Assembly (NCBI GenBank): GCA_000381585.1
Contig: KB906740.1
Span: 186,001-250,000 of the forward strand
From: Acidobacteriaceae bacterium KBS 83
GTDB lineage: Bacteria > Acidobacteriota > Terriglobia > Terriglobales > Acidobacteriaceae
Direction: 5' to 3'
DNA: 64,000 bases
The position numbers and the translations under genes were made by a program. Shown here piece by piece: positions 55,288 through 64,000 of this stretch. The notes under the pieces are model-generated. The model did no database searches. It saw only the letters and a program-made list of their open reading frames with translations, and was not told the DNA's origin. The stretch's first letter is position 1; each line of letters starts with the position of its first letter.

Positions 55288-55550
55288 TAGTTGTCTCGCG
55301 GACGTACACGAGGTGATTGCCTTCCGGGGAGAGGCACTAACGCTGAAATGCCCTTAGCCAAAGTCGCGACGGGCTCGCTTTCATGGGTCCCTAAGGCGTC
55401 AATCCGCCAGATGCTGTCGCCATGCGATCGCTCCGTTCTTGTAAAACAGGATAGTTCGGCCGTCTGGCGTCCACACCGGACTCGCTGTGTGGCGGTTATA
55501 AAAAGTGAGGCGTTCGGGAGCAATCTCGGATTGTGTGTCCGAACAGTGCC
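55288..55550 (-). pseudogene. decayed C-terminal fragment of a PD40 regulator
   Basis: Read on the minus strand, short pieces in alternating frames (ASPVWTPDGRTILFYKN; SIWRIDALGTHESEPVA; SPEGNHLVYVRETT and stop) make the end of a PD40 propeller. At least two frame breaks. It lies directly after the intact PD40 regulator. Confidence 0.6.
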
Positions 55551-55553
55551 TGG

Positions 55554-57794
55554 TCATTTGAAATTGTCGACGAGGAAAAGGTCGTTTCCCGCGTGATCGA
55601 TCTGCGAATACACGATGGAACGCTCGTCAGGGGAGACAGTCAGACCGTCGCCTACAGAGGCGTTGATGATTGCCAGATCGCGAACAACGTGATCAGAGAA
55701 GCTCATGAAGCTGATCGCGAATCCGGAGCCTTCTACAGGGTGTTCGAAGTAGATTCCGCGCTTTCCGATGGCGAAACAGAGAAACCCGACAGTGTTTGGC
55801 TCTATTTTCGACTCAGCGCCACTCTCCAGATCGAGCATCCAGAGGCCCAGGTCGGTGGTCTTCGTATAGAAGATCTGTCCTCCGTCCGGCGACTCGAGCG
55901 CAAAGGCTCCGCCGTCCTTCGTCAGCCGCGTGGCCGCTCCGCCGCTTGCCGGCATTTTCCAAATCTGTTCTGTGCCGTCCCTATCGGAACCAAAGTAAAT
56001 CCATTCGCCGTCATGGGACCAGCTGGGTATATAGTTGTCCGTGCGCCCCGTGGTCAGTTGCCGGTAAGCCCCCGTTTGAACATTCACGATGTACAGATTG
56101 GCGTCTCCGGTTGGGCGGGAATGAAAGACAATCTCCTTGCCATCCGGCGACCAATGGTGCCCCGCGCTGATTGTTGCACTCAGCCTAGTCAACGGATGTT
56201 GCCCTGATCCGTCGCTGTTCGCAATCCAGATCTCGGCATCACCCGAGCGATCCGACGCGAAAGCGATCAACCTGCCGTCTGGAGAGAACTGCGGTTGCTC
56301 CTCGATGCGCGTTGAAGCAATGAGCCTGGTCGCTGTGACGCCGTGATTGGGAGTCACTCCAGAAGACGTCGAGTTGAGACTCATGCGCCAGATGTTCAGG
56401 TCGGACGCACCCTTGGAATACACAAGGCGATTACTCTGCGGAGAAAACGCAAGAGACGTAGTGCTCTCTCCAATGTTCTCAACGAGCCGGGCATCTTCAT
56501 TGCGAAACGCCGCGACTCTCCAGATGCGGGATCCACCGCGCGCTTCATTCCTGAGAAACAGGATTTCCTGCCCATCTGCGGACCAGACCGGGTTTCCGCA
56601 CCATCGGTTCCACTTGGTCAGTTGCCGCGCTTCAACCCTTGCGTTCTCTTCGTGCGGAATTTCGAGCGTAAAGATATCCGACACCTGGGGGCTGATGTGC
56701 CGTGCAAAGGCCAGATACCGTCCATCAGGAGAAAAGGACGGCTCAGAATCTGTGTAAGATCTTGAGGTCTCATAGTTCAGGTTCTTCTTTTCGCCGGTCT
56801 TTGCCGAGATCAGAATCAACTTGTACACAGCCGAGAAATTGCCGTCCGTGGTGGCGATCCAGTTCCCATCGGGTGACCACGACACCCGGGTATCATCCGT
56901 GTGCAAGAGATTGAAGGAAATGGACGCGAGCTTGCGCTCATTTCCGCCTGAAGCGGAAACAAGCATGACCGACACATTGGATCCGGAACCAAGTCGAATG
57001 AACGCGATGCTTTGCCCATCGGGAGCCCAGGTCGGGCTCATATCGTCATACGACCCGGACGTCAGGCGGACTGCTTCCTCCGATCCGATTGTCTTCACAT
57101 AGATGTGATAATGGCTCGCGCCTTCTTCGTTAAACGCGTAGGCCACCTGGTTTCCGTCGGGTGAAAAGCCGGGTTGTTTTTCATCGCCTGGATCGCTTGT
57201 CAGTGGCATCACGTCAGGCGCCGGAGATCCGGGGCCCGCCGGAGATTCGGAGCCGGCTGCTTGAATGCCAGCCCCAACCCGAACAAGGGAACCAGGCTCA
57301 GGAGGTGGGGACCGGCGGGTTTGCCATCCCCCGTAGCGAAACAGCGCGGCACCAATCAAAAGAATGAATCCCGCCAGAACTGCAAACCTGACCCATGCCG
57401 GCGACTTGAGCCGCCAGTTGGGAGGCGTTGGTTCCTCCGCGAGCTCGCCGGATGGATTGACTTCAACCAGCGCGATGAACCGATAGCCGCGCCGCGGAAT
57501 CGTCTCGACATATCGTGGACGATCCGCATTGTCACCGAGTGCCGCGCGAATCTGGTTGATAGAGAAGTTGATGCCTTGCTCGAAGTCGACGAAGGTGTCG
57601 TTGCCCCAGATGCGCTGATGAATTTCTTCTCGGGAGACAATCTGCCCGGCGCGCTCTATCAGCAGTAGCAGTACGGCACACTGCTGGGGATGGAGCCGGA
57701 CCAAGTGGCCGCGCCTGCGCAACTCACGACTGTCGGGATCGAGTGAGAAGGGGCCGAAGCGAATTATGTCCGGCTGGATACCTGGCGAGCCCAT
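55554..57794 (-). CDS. winged-helix regulator with PD40/TolB sensor domain
   Basis: Protein of 746 aa. Winged helix (about 10-110: IIRFGPFSLDPDSRELRRRG, SREEIHQRIWGNDTFV, IPRRGYRFIALVEV), a membrane helix (VRFAVLAGFILLIGAALF), then a PD40 propeller with FSPDGNQVAY, WSPDGNWIAT, FSPDGRYLAF, FSPDGRLIAF and WSPDGKEIVF blades. Divergent from the secreted protein at 57989, so a control relation with the peroxidase group is likely. Confidence 0.9.
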   Translation of the reverse strand: MGSPGIQPDIIRFGPFSLDPDSRELRRRGHLVRLHPQQCAVLLLLIERAGQIVSREEIHQRIWGNDTFVDFEQGINFSINQIRAALGDNADRPRYVETIPRRGYRFIALVEVNPSGELAEEPTPPNWRLKSPAWVRFAVLAGFILLIGAALFRYGGWQTRRSPPPEPGSLVRVGAGIQAAGSESPAGPGSPAPDVMPLTSDPGDEKQPGFSPDGNQVAYAFNEEGASHYHIYVKTIGSEEAVRLTSGSYDDMSPTWAPDGQSIAFIRLGSGSNVSVMLVSASGGNERKLASISFNLLHTDDTRVSWSPDGNWIATTDGNFSAVYKLILISAKTGEKKNLNYETSRSYTDSEPSFSPDGRYLAFARHISPQVSDIFTLEIPHEENARVEARQLTKWNRWCGNPVWSADGQEILFLRNEARGGSRIWRVAAFRNEDARLVENIGESTTSLAFSPQSNRLVYSKGASDLNIWRMSLNSTSSGVTPNHGVTATRLIASTRIEEQPQFSPDGRLIAFASDRSGDAEIWIANSDGSGQHPLTRLSATISAGHHWSPDGKEIVFHSRPTGDANLYIVNVQTGAYRQLTTGRTDNYIPSWSHDGEWIYFGSDRDGTEQIWKMPASGGAATRLTKDGGAFALESPDGGQIFYTKTTDLGLWMLDLESGAESKIEPNTVGFLCFAIGKRGIYFEHPVEGSGFAISFMSFSDHVVRDLAIINASVGDGLTVSPDERSIVYSQIDHAGNDLFLVDNFK

Positions 57795-57988
57795 ACAACA
57801 CCGCCTCGCGCAGAAGGTGATGGCATTCTATGCCACGTCCACCGGTGCTAAGCAACGATTTTTCTTGCGGTTGCTCGCTAACACCATTCGAAGGCAAATC
57901 TAAGCCCACACTCATTGATCCTCAGCGCAAAGAGCGGTTTGATGCAACGCGAAGGCAATCGAGAGTTGCCTTGAAAAGGAGAACCGCC

Positions 57989-58693
57989 ATGAAACGCACC
58001 ACGGTACTCGTATATCTTGAGGCAACCTTGACCTTGATGATCTCGACGGGTAGCGCTCTTCCCCTCATTGCTGACGAGACCTCCGGACACGACGCCCGCG
58101 TAGAGGTCCTTTACCACGGTCCACTGGTGCACGACCAGAACTGGCGGATCAAGGCCGGACCGCGCGGTCCCGAGAACCAGTTATTTCGCGCCTTCGGGGG
58201 CACGTGCTCCATGGTCCCACACAACGTCTTCAACGACACGGGCAGCGGTACTGAGCGGGTGACGTTCGAGGCCACAAGGGATGGCCTCGCGGGAGTATGG
58301 AAGATCACGTGGAAGGATACTGTCTCTGGCAAATCCACAGACGGCAATCACTATAAGTACCAACAGCGTTGGGATTACATCGGCATAACGAAGAATCGTG
58401 AAGCCCCGGAACCAAGTCACGCGATGCCCTCTCCTGGAGGAGGTAGGAGTTTTCTCGACCACGTACCCAGCAACGTCACTGCGGATGCCCTCGATTTGGA
58501 AGATTTCTTCCTGCTACTGAATCCTTCGGGGGGCGTCGTTGCCAGTTCCCACGTGCGGAACACGTTTCGTCTCCAAATTCCTCCAGTGTCGCTAGACCCA
58601 CCGCCAAACTCTTTTCCAGCGATCCTTCCGGGCGGGTACATCCTCAACACGCACGAACAACTGGCGGGGCAATTTGGTTGTGATCCGCTCTGA
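57989..58693 (+). CDS. secreted protein of unknown family
   Basis: Protein of 234 aa with a signal peptide (VYLEATLTLMISTGSA). The mature part begins with RVEVLYHGPLVHDQNW, contains the Cys of FGGTCSMV, and ends GYILNTHEQLAGQFGCDPL. AAAGGAG precedes the ATG at 57989. It lies between a winged-helix/PD40 regulator and a cytochrome c peroxidase-like gene on the same strand, 170 bases apart, so a shared role is likely. No enzyme motif identified. Confidence 0.7.
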   Translation: MKRTTVLVYLEATLTLMISTGSALPLIADETSGHDARVEVLYHGPLVHDQNWRIKAGPRGPENQLFRAFGGTCSMVPHNVFNDTGSGTERVTFEATRDGLAGVWKITWKDTVSGKSTDGNHYKYQQRWDYIGITKNREAPEPSHAMPSPGGGRSFLDHVPSNVTADALDLEDFFLLLNPSGGVVASSHVRNTFRLQIPPVSLDPPPNSFPAILPGGYILNTHEQLAGQFGCDPL

Positions 58694-58862
58694 AGTGCTT
58701 CCCTAACCCTGAGTCCGCGAATGCGCCGACAGAGTTCAGCGGCAGGGGCTGACTCGATCGCTCGAAAGCTCATCCATCGAACTTAGCCCCGGACCCAGGG
58801 TGCTCGTGTCGTGGCTCCTGGCAACACTCCGGGGCGAGTCATCCTGTCCACGAGGACGGCAC

Positions 58863-60419
58863 ATGTTCAGCCAAAGAAAGCTCGTATTCCGACTTGCAAT
58901 AGTACTCATTGCTGTTGCGATATTCCGCGGCGAGGGCGTGGCAGAAGATGATCCCATCGGCTCTCACGCTGCCGTCAGTAGCAGAGAAAATCACGACCAA
59001 ATCCTCGATCAGCAGCTGAGGCACATATTGCAGGAGGTAGGGTACACCGGTCGAGTGGAGTTCACGCTGGAGCGGCGCCTCGGCCGTCCACTCGACCCTA
59101 ATCTGGCAAACCTCGGCAGGCTCTTATGGTTCGATGTCTCCGGAGGCTTGCATAACGACAACACCTGCGGTGGCTGCCACTCGCCAACCAACGGCATGGG
59201 CGACACACAGCCGATCGCCATCGGGATACAGAACAACAATCATGTAGGAGAGAACCGCAGCGGACCGCGCAATCAGAGGCGCACACCGGCAGCAGCCAAC
59301 TCTGCCTTCTATCCCAAGCTCATGTGGAACGGGCGCTTCTCGGCAACCAGTGGCGACCCCTTTGATAACTCACGCGGCTTCTCCTTCCCGCCGCCCGAGG
59401 GGACGACGACGTTTCTACCGAACGATCCCATCATCACGCACCTGCTCATAGCCCAGGCTCACATGCCACCCACAGAACTGGTGGAGGTCGCTGGATTCAC
59501 AGGAACCGCGGGCACGATAGGTCCACGGTTTGATGCCTTCGATGACGGGAAGGGCGGGGTGGTGCCACCTCCGGACGCCTCCGGTTTCCGCAACGAACCC
59601 ATTCGTCGCGCCGTCCTCGACCGCCTGAACAATAATCCAAAGTTTCGCACCCTGTTCGGTCAGGTCTTCCCGTTCGTTGCTGCGGGCGGCGCCATTGATT
59701 TCACTCATTTCGCACGCGCTATCACCGAATTCGAATTCATGCTGACCTTCGCCGACGCCCCCTTGGACCGCTTTGCCCGCGGCGATCGACATGCCATGAC
59801 TCGTAGGGAAAAAAAGGGTGCTGTGCTGTTCTTCGGAAAGGCGGGATGCGTGGCTTGCCACTCCGTGTCGGGCAAGTCGAACGAGATGTTCAGCGACTTC
59901 CAGATGCATGTGGCTGGAGTGCCTCAGGTCGCGCCGTTCTTCGGCGTAGCGAAAGGTAATGTCATCTTCGACGGTCCCAATGAGGATGAAGACTTCGGCC
60001 TGGAGCAGATTACAGGGAATCCTGAAGACCGTTACGAGTTCCGAACATCGCCCCTGCGGAATGCGCTGCTGCAAGCTGCGTTCTTTCACGATGGCGCATT
60101 CACTCGATTGGATGATGCAATCCGCTATCACCTGAATGCTCCTGCTTCCGCACGCAGCTACGATCCCATCGCTGCCGGTCTTCCGGACGACCTGACCTAC
60201 AGGCTCGGTCCTGTAGAGCCGGTGCTTGCAAAAATCGATCCACGCCTCAAACGTCCCGTCATCCTGTCCGAGGACGAGTTCGGGAGCTTGGTCGACTTCG
60301 TTGGGCATGGACTTTTGGATGTACGAGCAAAGAAACAGAGTCTATGCCGATTAGTGCCTGCGTCCGTGCCGAGCGGGCTGCATACTATGCAATTTGAAGG
60401 ATGCCCGCCACAGAAGTAA
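58863..60419 (+). CDS. di-heme cytochrome c peroxidase-like protein
   Basis: Protein of 518 aa with a signal anchor (LVFRLAIVLIAVAIF). Heme sites: CGGCH (102-106) and CVACH (329-333). Family stretches DPNLANLGRLLWFD, LMWNGRF, GAVLFFGKAGC and RTSPLRNALLQAAFFHDGAF are present. Start ATG 58863 has GAGGAC upstream; a longer frame from 58800 lacks a site. A second CCP/MauG-type protein in this region, with a different core from the one at 53642, so they are not a simple duplicate. Periplasmic. Confidence 0.88.
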   Translation: MFSQRKLVFRLAIVLIAVAIFRGEGVAEDDPIGSHAAVSSRENHDQILDQQLRHILQEVGYTGRVEFTLERRLGRPLDPNLANLGRLLWFDVSGGLHNDNTCGGCHSPTNGMGDTQPIAIGIQNNNHVGENRSGPRNQRRTPAAANSAFYPKLMWNGRFSATSGDPFDNSRGFSFPPPEGTTTFLPNDPIITHLLIAQAHMPPTELVEVAGFTGTAGTIGPRFDAFDDGKGGVVPPPDASGFRNEPIRRAVLDRLNNNPKFRTLFGQVFPFVAAGGAIDFTHFARAITEFEFMLTFADAPLDRFARGDRHAMTRREKKGAVLFFGKAGCVACHSVSGKSNEMFSDFQMHVAGVPQVAPFFGVAKGNVIFDGPNEDEDFGLEQITGNPEDRYEFRTSPLRNALLQAAFFHDGAFTRLDDAIRYHLNAPASARSYDPIAAGLPDDLTYRLGPVEPVLAKIDPRLKRPVILSEDEFGSLVDFVGHGLLDVRAKKQSLCRLVPASVPSGLHTMQFEGCPPQK

Positions 60420-60755
60420 ACACATAGTGCGAGGACGAAATCGCTGGAAGGACGGTGGCCGTGGCTCTGGAAAAAGTGGTGCGCTGCGAGGCACACGGCA
60501 ATCGATCACTGACTGGATGATCACGGCTGGCAATCATGATGCCCCGATCGCAGGGGACGTAGAAGCTGGGCGGAAGCGCCTAAGCAATGCCACTCGGCCC
60601 TGAGGTTTCAGTGCAATACGCGACACAAGTTTGCTGCCGGTGTCACTCATCCCCGTGCGCCTCGAAGAACATCGTGTCGATCATCATGGCTCCTCTTGGG
60701 CGGGCAGCAACATGGCATCGGCTATAGTTTTTCCATCGGAGGAGTGTGGTTGCCA

Positions 60756-60817
60756 CTGGAGAAACCGTTATAGGGTAAAAAGCTCTATCGAGGGTTCGAG
60801 TCCCTCTCTCTCCGCCA
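60756..60817 (+). tRNA. 3' part of a tRNA-Ser gene (fragment)
   Basis: From the anticodon loop outward the tRNA is regular: loop CTGGAGA (anticodon GGA), long variable arm (ATAGGG/CTCTAT), T arm GAGGG-TTCGAGT-CCCTC (60790-60806), acceptor strand TCTCTCC, discriminator G and encoded CCA (60815-60817). The 5' acceptor strand, D arm and matching anticodon stem are not present upstream. Typical of the partial tRNA left by a tRNA-targeting integrase. Confidence 0.75.
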
Positions 60818-61514
60818 TCCCTCTTTTCGGACCCCGCATAAACACTCACTACAAGCCTCCAAACAGCGTTTTCGCTAGTGTTTACGCGGCTTCCCGAATC
60901 TTCCGTATTGTCCGCCTCGTACCGCCTCGTCCGACTGGGCCGCTGCTAATGGGTCCATTTTCCTTAGCACGGCGGGTTTTCTTAGCACGGAACCGACCGC
61001 CGCGCCGAGCAGCCTGTTTAAGCGGTGAAAGTCGTTCCGAGGCTTAATTTCCTAAGCGCCTCGCTGTCGCACACTCCTACAGGCTACGGAAGGCTGCCGC
61101 GCAGGACTCCTCCGTACGGGTAGTACATGGACAACGTGGCGCGATGTTGCGCGAGTCCACGCACGACTAGAACCTATATCACGTCGGGGTTGCCGACATC
61201 CATGTAAGTCATTTGTCAAATTGAGGCACGGGTGTCCCGGGCACGCTCAGGAGAGCGTGCAAGTCGACAGTCCGAGGATGTTCCACACGCAAAAGTATGC
61301 CTCTCGGCAATCGGTTCCTGCGCTCGGCAGAACCAGACATCCATTTGCTGTGTCAGACTCCGAAGAGCCGTCACAGAAGATTGAGTTTGTGTTCTCTGCC
61401 AGTCCCGAAACAATTCGTAGAGAGCCTCGGGAGTTTGATCTCCTTCGCTCAGTCGGCAAAATGCAGGACCTGGCAGTCTGCGCATGGTTCATCCTGTTTG
61501 TTTAGCGGTAGCCT
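60818..61514. other. 700-base stretch without a supported gene
   Basis: Lies between the tRNA-Ser fragment and the IS110 element. Frames are open on both strands near 61216-61500 but none reads like a conserved protein. Confidence 0.45.
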
Positions 61515-62541
61515 TCAGGCTGCCGCAGTCCTGCGTTCTTCCGCAGGGATAAAGTCTCTCTGTTCCCGATCCACGGCAAGCAGATAGGCAACCATCTTCC
61601 GGGCTACGGCGAGGGTCGCCCGATTGCCATTTCCTTTTTGCTTTTCCCGCTCGTAGATCACAGCCAGCTCATGGCTCTGTCTTGGCGCCAGCTTGGCAGC
61701 TTCGACCAGCGTTCGCTGGATATACTTGTTGCGCTGTTTCGAGAGCGGCATACGCATCGCCTTGTCCGCCGAGCTTCGTTCGTCGCCGCAGAGTCCACAA
61801 TAACTGATCGCATTTTTGATCGTGCGGAAGCGGGAGACATCGCCGATCTCCAGCGCCCATGTCAGCGCCGTGATCGACCCCACTCCAGGAATCGTTCTGA
61901 GCCGTCTAATCCTGTCGGCCAAGACAGGATCGCGCTGTAATGAACTGACCAGAGCGTACTCGGTCCTCTGGCAACGCTCGATCGTCTCTCGGCTCAGCTT
62001 CAGCAACGGCCGTATGCTCGGATGAACTCCTCATTGCTGGAGAGCAGTTCGCGGAAATAACTCACCTTGTGCAGTCGTTGCTTGTTGTACTCCACGCCTG
62101 TCTCCATAAGCAGTCCAGAGACCCGGTTCTTCATCTGCACCATCTGTCGCACCAGCAAATGCCGGTAGCGCAGGGTGCGCCGGCGATCGCGGATCTCCCG
62201 CGGCATCATGTGGCTCTCAGGCAGAAAATCACAGCGGAGACAGTCGGCGTTCTTGCTGGCATCAATCTGATCGTTCTTCTTCTTGGCTGCTGCAATCGCT
62301 CGCAGCATCAAGGGGTGAGCCACCTTGATCTGCGTGGCATGCGGAAGGAGATGGTCGTAGATCCAGCCGCTGAAGATCGTTGCCTCCATGCCCACACTCC
62401 ATGGCTGAGGCAGAGTCTTCATCCAGCAGTCCAACTCGCGTCGAGTCGATCCGACCTTGCCTCTTGCTGTATCCGGCCACTCACGTCCTTCACGCAGTAG
62501 CTGATCGTCTTCTTGTGAACGTCCAGTCCGATGTAATACAT
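61515..62541 (-). mobile_element. IS110-family transposase, two frameshifts
   Basis: Read on the minus strand from ATG 62541: MYYIGLDVHKKTISY (first catalytic Asp), frame change near 62457, then GMEATIFSGWIYDHLL (Glu) and KKNDQIDASKNAD (Asp pair), frame change near 62015, then the Transposase_20 part with RRLRTIPGVGSITALTWALE and AISYCGLC. All DEDD residues can be found but in three frames, so the gene is dead. Ends EERRTAAA at 61515. Confidence 0.9.
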
Positions 62542-62613
62542 ATGCTGTCGAGGAGCCTCCGTGGTTGTTCTCTGAATCAGCGTCACCGCTGAGTTCAGCC
62601 TATGCAACACCAC

Positions 62614-63039
62614 GTGCTCCTCACTGACTTAACATTCAAACAATTCGCCCAAAGCGTTTCGTCTAAGCAGACTGGAGAAGGAGGACTTTGTGAAACTCGG
62701 CGCATTGTCGTTGCTTTTCGGAGTGATAACGGCCCAGGCTGCGGCCGGACAGGGTCCCCCCACCCCGTCTGAGTCATTCCTCCTGCGAACTTCGGAGTGG
62801 CACACAACTTTGAAGCCAACCGCGGGACCGGACAATGTGGGCAACTGCATGATTGTGTTGTCGTTTACACCTTGAACTTCGAAGACAGGAGTTCTTCTAT
62901 GGACCGGCTAGCTTCGTCTTAGCCGCCCAGACTGAAGCTGCATTATTGACGAAGGGTCCACGTGAATACGGCGACGTTCAATCTCTTCCGCGATTCTTTG
63001 AGGACTGCTCGGATCTGCGATAGATCGATCTGAAGATCA
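62614..63039. other. gap with a REP-like sequence
   Basis: About 62760-62810 carries a sequence of the kind that mistranslates on the minus strand as CHSEVRRRNDS, common for intergenic repeats. No gene supported. Confidence 0.4.
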
Positions 63040-63246
63040 GGGCTTTGGCCGCGTCCTTTGGTAGCCCGCAGAAACCGAGTAGGAGGCCATGCCGAAGATA
63101 CCGGTAGCGGCGAGCAGTGCGGCCATGAGGCCCATGATGCCGAGAACGATGGCCGCGGTGCGGGCCGGCATCATGGAACGATCGATGGCATCGTTCCATG
63201 GGACGACGGTGATGGGTGTCGTGCTGACGACTGGGAGAGCGCCTTA
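63040..63246 (-). pseudogene. fragment of an ADOP/FtsX permease
   Basis: Minus strand: PITVVPWNDAIDRSMMPART, then AAIVLGIMGLMAALLAATG and IFGMASYSVS, the segment just before and in the last FtsX block of ADOP permeases. A TAA lies upstream in frame and sequence after SVS is unrelated. Confidence 0.75.
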
Positions 63247-63327
63247 TGCAGGGCGCATGTGATCTGGTCCTGCGGCAACGATGAGGTTGCGCTGATTAGC
63301 CGCGTGAGAAGGAGGTGCTGGTGCGAT

Positions 63328-63621
63328 TCATGAATCCATCTTGAGATGCCAACCCTCGACGACCTCGACGAGATCGTCCAGTATCCTTCCACCTGACCCG
63401 ATCATCTGCCCCCCACACTCATGAATCAGCAGCAAAAGGTATCTCCCCGCAGCATCGATCTGGACTACAGCGGAAAGATCTATGCAGACATCGCGCCTCG
63501 TTCCGTCAGAGCCTGAGGCCCGCCAGGCATCTTCCAGCTCTGAAACCCAGGCGCCGCAAAGGCTGCCTTCAAGTTTCAGCGTTATCTTTTCGTGCGCCTG
63601 GTCGACGGTGATCTTCAGCAT
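63328..63621 (-). CDS. STAS-domain protein
   Basis: Protein of 97 aa starting MLKITVDQAHEKITLKLEGS at an ATG with GGAGAGG upstream. The EGSLCGAWVSELEDAWRA stretch, DVCIDLSAVVQIDAAGRYLL and a C-terminal helix fit a STAS (anti-sigma antagonist-like) domain. The usual phosphorylated Ser of DxS is replaced by DAAG, so regulation by phosphorylation is doubtful. Found upstream or downstream of many sigma-54 activators in this group. Confidence 0.78.
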   Translation of the reverse strand: MLKITVDQAHEKITLKLEGSLCGAWVSELEDAWRASGSDGTRRDVCIDLSAVVQIDAAGRYLLLLIHECGGQMIGSGGRILDDLVEVVEGWHLKMDS

Positions 63622-63705
63622 CACGCCTCTCCTGAACTGCTGCTCAATGAGCAAAGGCAGCGCCAAACCGGCGGGGGCTCGAAACTCTCCCGTAAAAGGC
63701 CCTGT

Positions 63706-64000
63706 TCAGGGCAGATTGCAGATCATCAGTTCCCGAGCCCTCAGGATGCCCAGCTTCCTCATGCGGAACTGTAGGGTGGACCGATTCATGCCGAGCTGCG
63801 CAGCCGCGCCGTTCCGTCCGGAAATGACCCATTTGGTTTCCTTCAGGGTCGCGATGATGTGCCGCCGCTCAACCTCTTCGAGGGTTCTGCTCTTTGGTCC
63901 CTGAGGAGCTGTTGCGGTTTGAAATTGCAAATCCGCGAGGGGAACCTGAAGCACGGGACCGGGCGACATGATGATGGAACGTTCGATCAAGTTCTGCAAT
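63706..64000 (-). CDS. sigma-54-dependent activator, C-terminal part, 5' end outside window
   Basis: The minus-strand frame runs off the window; its first codons LQNLIERS belong to the end of an AAA+ domain (NVRELQNLIERS). Then TLEEVERRHIIATLKETKWV and a Fis-type HTH (GRNGAAAQLGMNRSTLQFRM) follow. Such NtrC/HydG-like activators end this way. The full protein should be 400-500 aa. Same strand as the STAS gene, 84 bases upstream of it. Confidence 0.88.
   Translation of the reverse strand, partial: LQNLIERSIIMSPGPVLQVPLADLQFQTATAPQGPKSRTLEEVERRHIIATLKETKWVISGRNGAAAQLGMNRSTLQFRMRKLGILRARELMICNLP

Noticed and set aside
60737-60817. complete tRNA-Ser
   Set aside because: GGAGGAG at 60738 pairs poorly with TCTCTCC and there is no room for a D arm and anticodon stem, so only a 3' fragment is called.
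60643-60849. minus-strand ORF reading GGERGTRTLDR
   Set aside because: This is the well-known false translation of the antisense of a tRNA-Ser 3' end.
62690-62875. 61-codon plus-strand ORF with an apparent signal peptide
   Set aside because: Its second half lies in a REP-like repeat and no conserved domain follows.
1-64000. CRISPR array, rRNA genes, phage structural genes
   Set aside because: No regularly spaced repeats, rRNA sequence or capsid/tail genes were seen.

Overview
The window looks like a chromosomal stretch of an Acidobacteriota species, probably class Terriglobia (Edaphobacter/Granulicella/Terriglobus type). This is inferred from gene content, not from a marker gene. The pointers are a PadR regulator translationally coupled to a MacB/FtsX-like ADOP permease, several one-component regulators that fuse a winged-helix DNA-binding domain to a periplasmic TolB/PD40 or TPR sensor, DUF4126 and HAF-repeat proteins, and many small zinc-ribbon proteins. 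Base composition is moderately GC-rich. I see no rRNA, no intact tRNA and no CRISPR array.

Layout. 0-3.2 kb: 5'-truncated metallo-beta-lactamase-fold hydrolase, ECF41 sigma factor with DoxX partner, two small zinc-ribbon proteins. 3.2-9.5 kb: surface-glycan type genes (three polytopic GT-C/GT87-like membrane proteins and a GT8 glycosyltransferase). 9.5-12.6 kb: PadR-ADOP operon preceded by two dyad operators. 12.6-19 kb: small metabolic and secreted genes (frameshifted DUF985 cupin, GT2, ankyrin protein, DUF4126, alpha/beta hydrolase, cupin, 2H phosphoesterase). 20-23.4 kb: an accessory microcluster of tiny zinc-binding proteins around a SRAP (YedK/HMCES-type) DNA-repair protein. 23.6-26.6 kb: first winged-helix/PD40 regulator and a secreted protein. 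26.8-34.3 kb: oxidoreductase region (GMC oxidoreductase, AraC regulator, aldehyde dehydrogenase, LysR with divergent SDR); the GMC and ALDH genes carry the same 82-bp element upstream.

34.4-50 kb is a recombination-scarred zone: an SDR joined to an Ig-like repeat fragment, a retropepsin-like protease whose 3' end is duplicated about 10.6 kb away, several copies of a mosaic repeat, IS630 and IS5 transposase remnants, and a winged-helix/TPR regulator broken at a poly-G tract. Intact genes in it include a prolyl oligopeptidase, a beta-barrel outer-membrane protein and a PLD-like nuclease.

51-60.4 kb holds an HTH/TPR regulator, a winged-helix/PD40 regulator, two secreted di-heme cytochrome c peroxidase-like proteins, a secreted protein of unknown family and a vanadium haloperoxidase stub, which suggests a periplasmic or extracellular redox function under sensor-regulator control. 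60.7-63.2 kb looks like an old integration edge: the 3' part of a tRNA-Ser gene, a doubly frameshifted IS110 transposase and an ADOP permease fragment. The window closes with a STAS protein and the C-terminus of a sigma-54 activator.

No single operon stands out as an obvious new defence or biosynthetic system. The most distinctive candidates are the zinc-ribbon/SRAP microcluster, the paired PadR operators, the duplicated GMC/ALDH control element and the mosaic repeat family.
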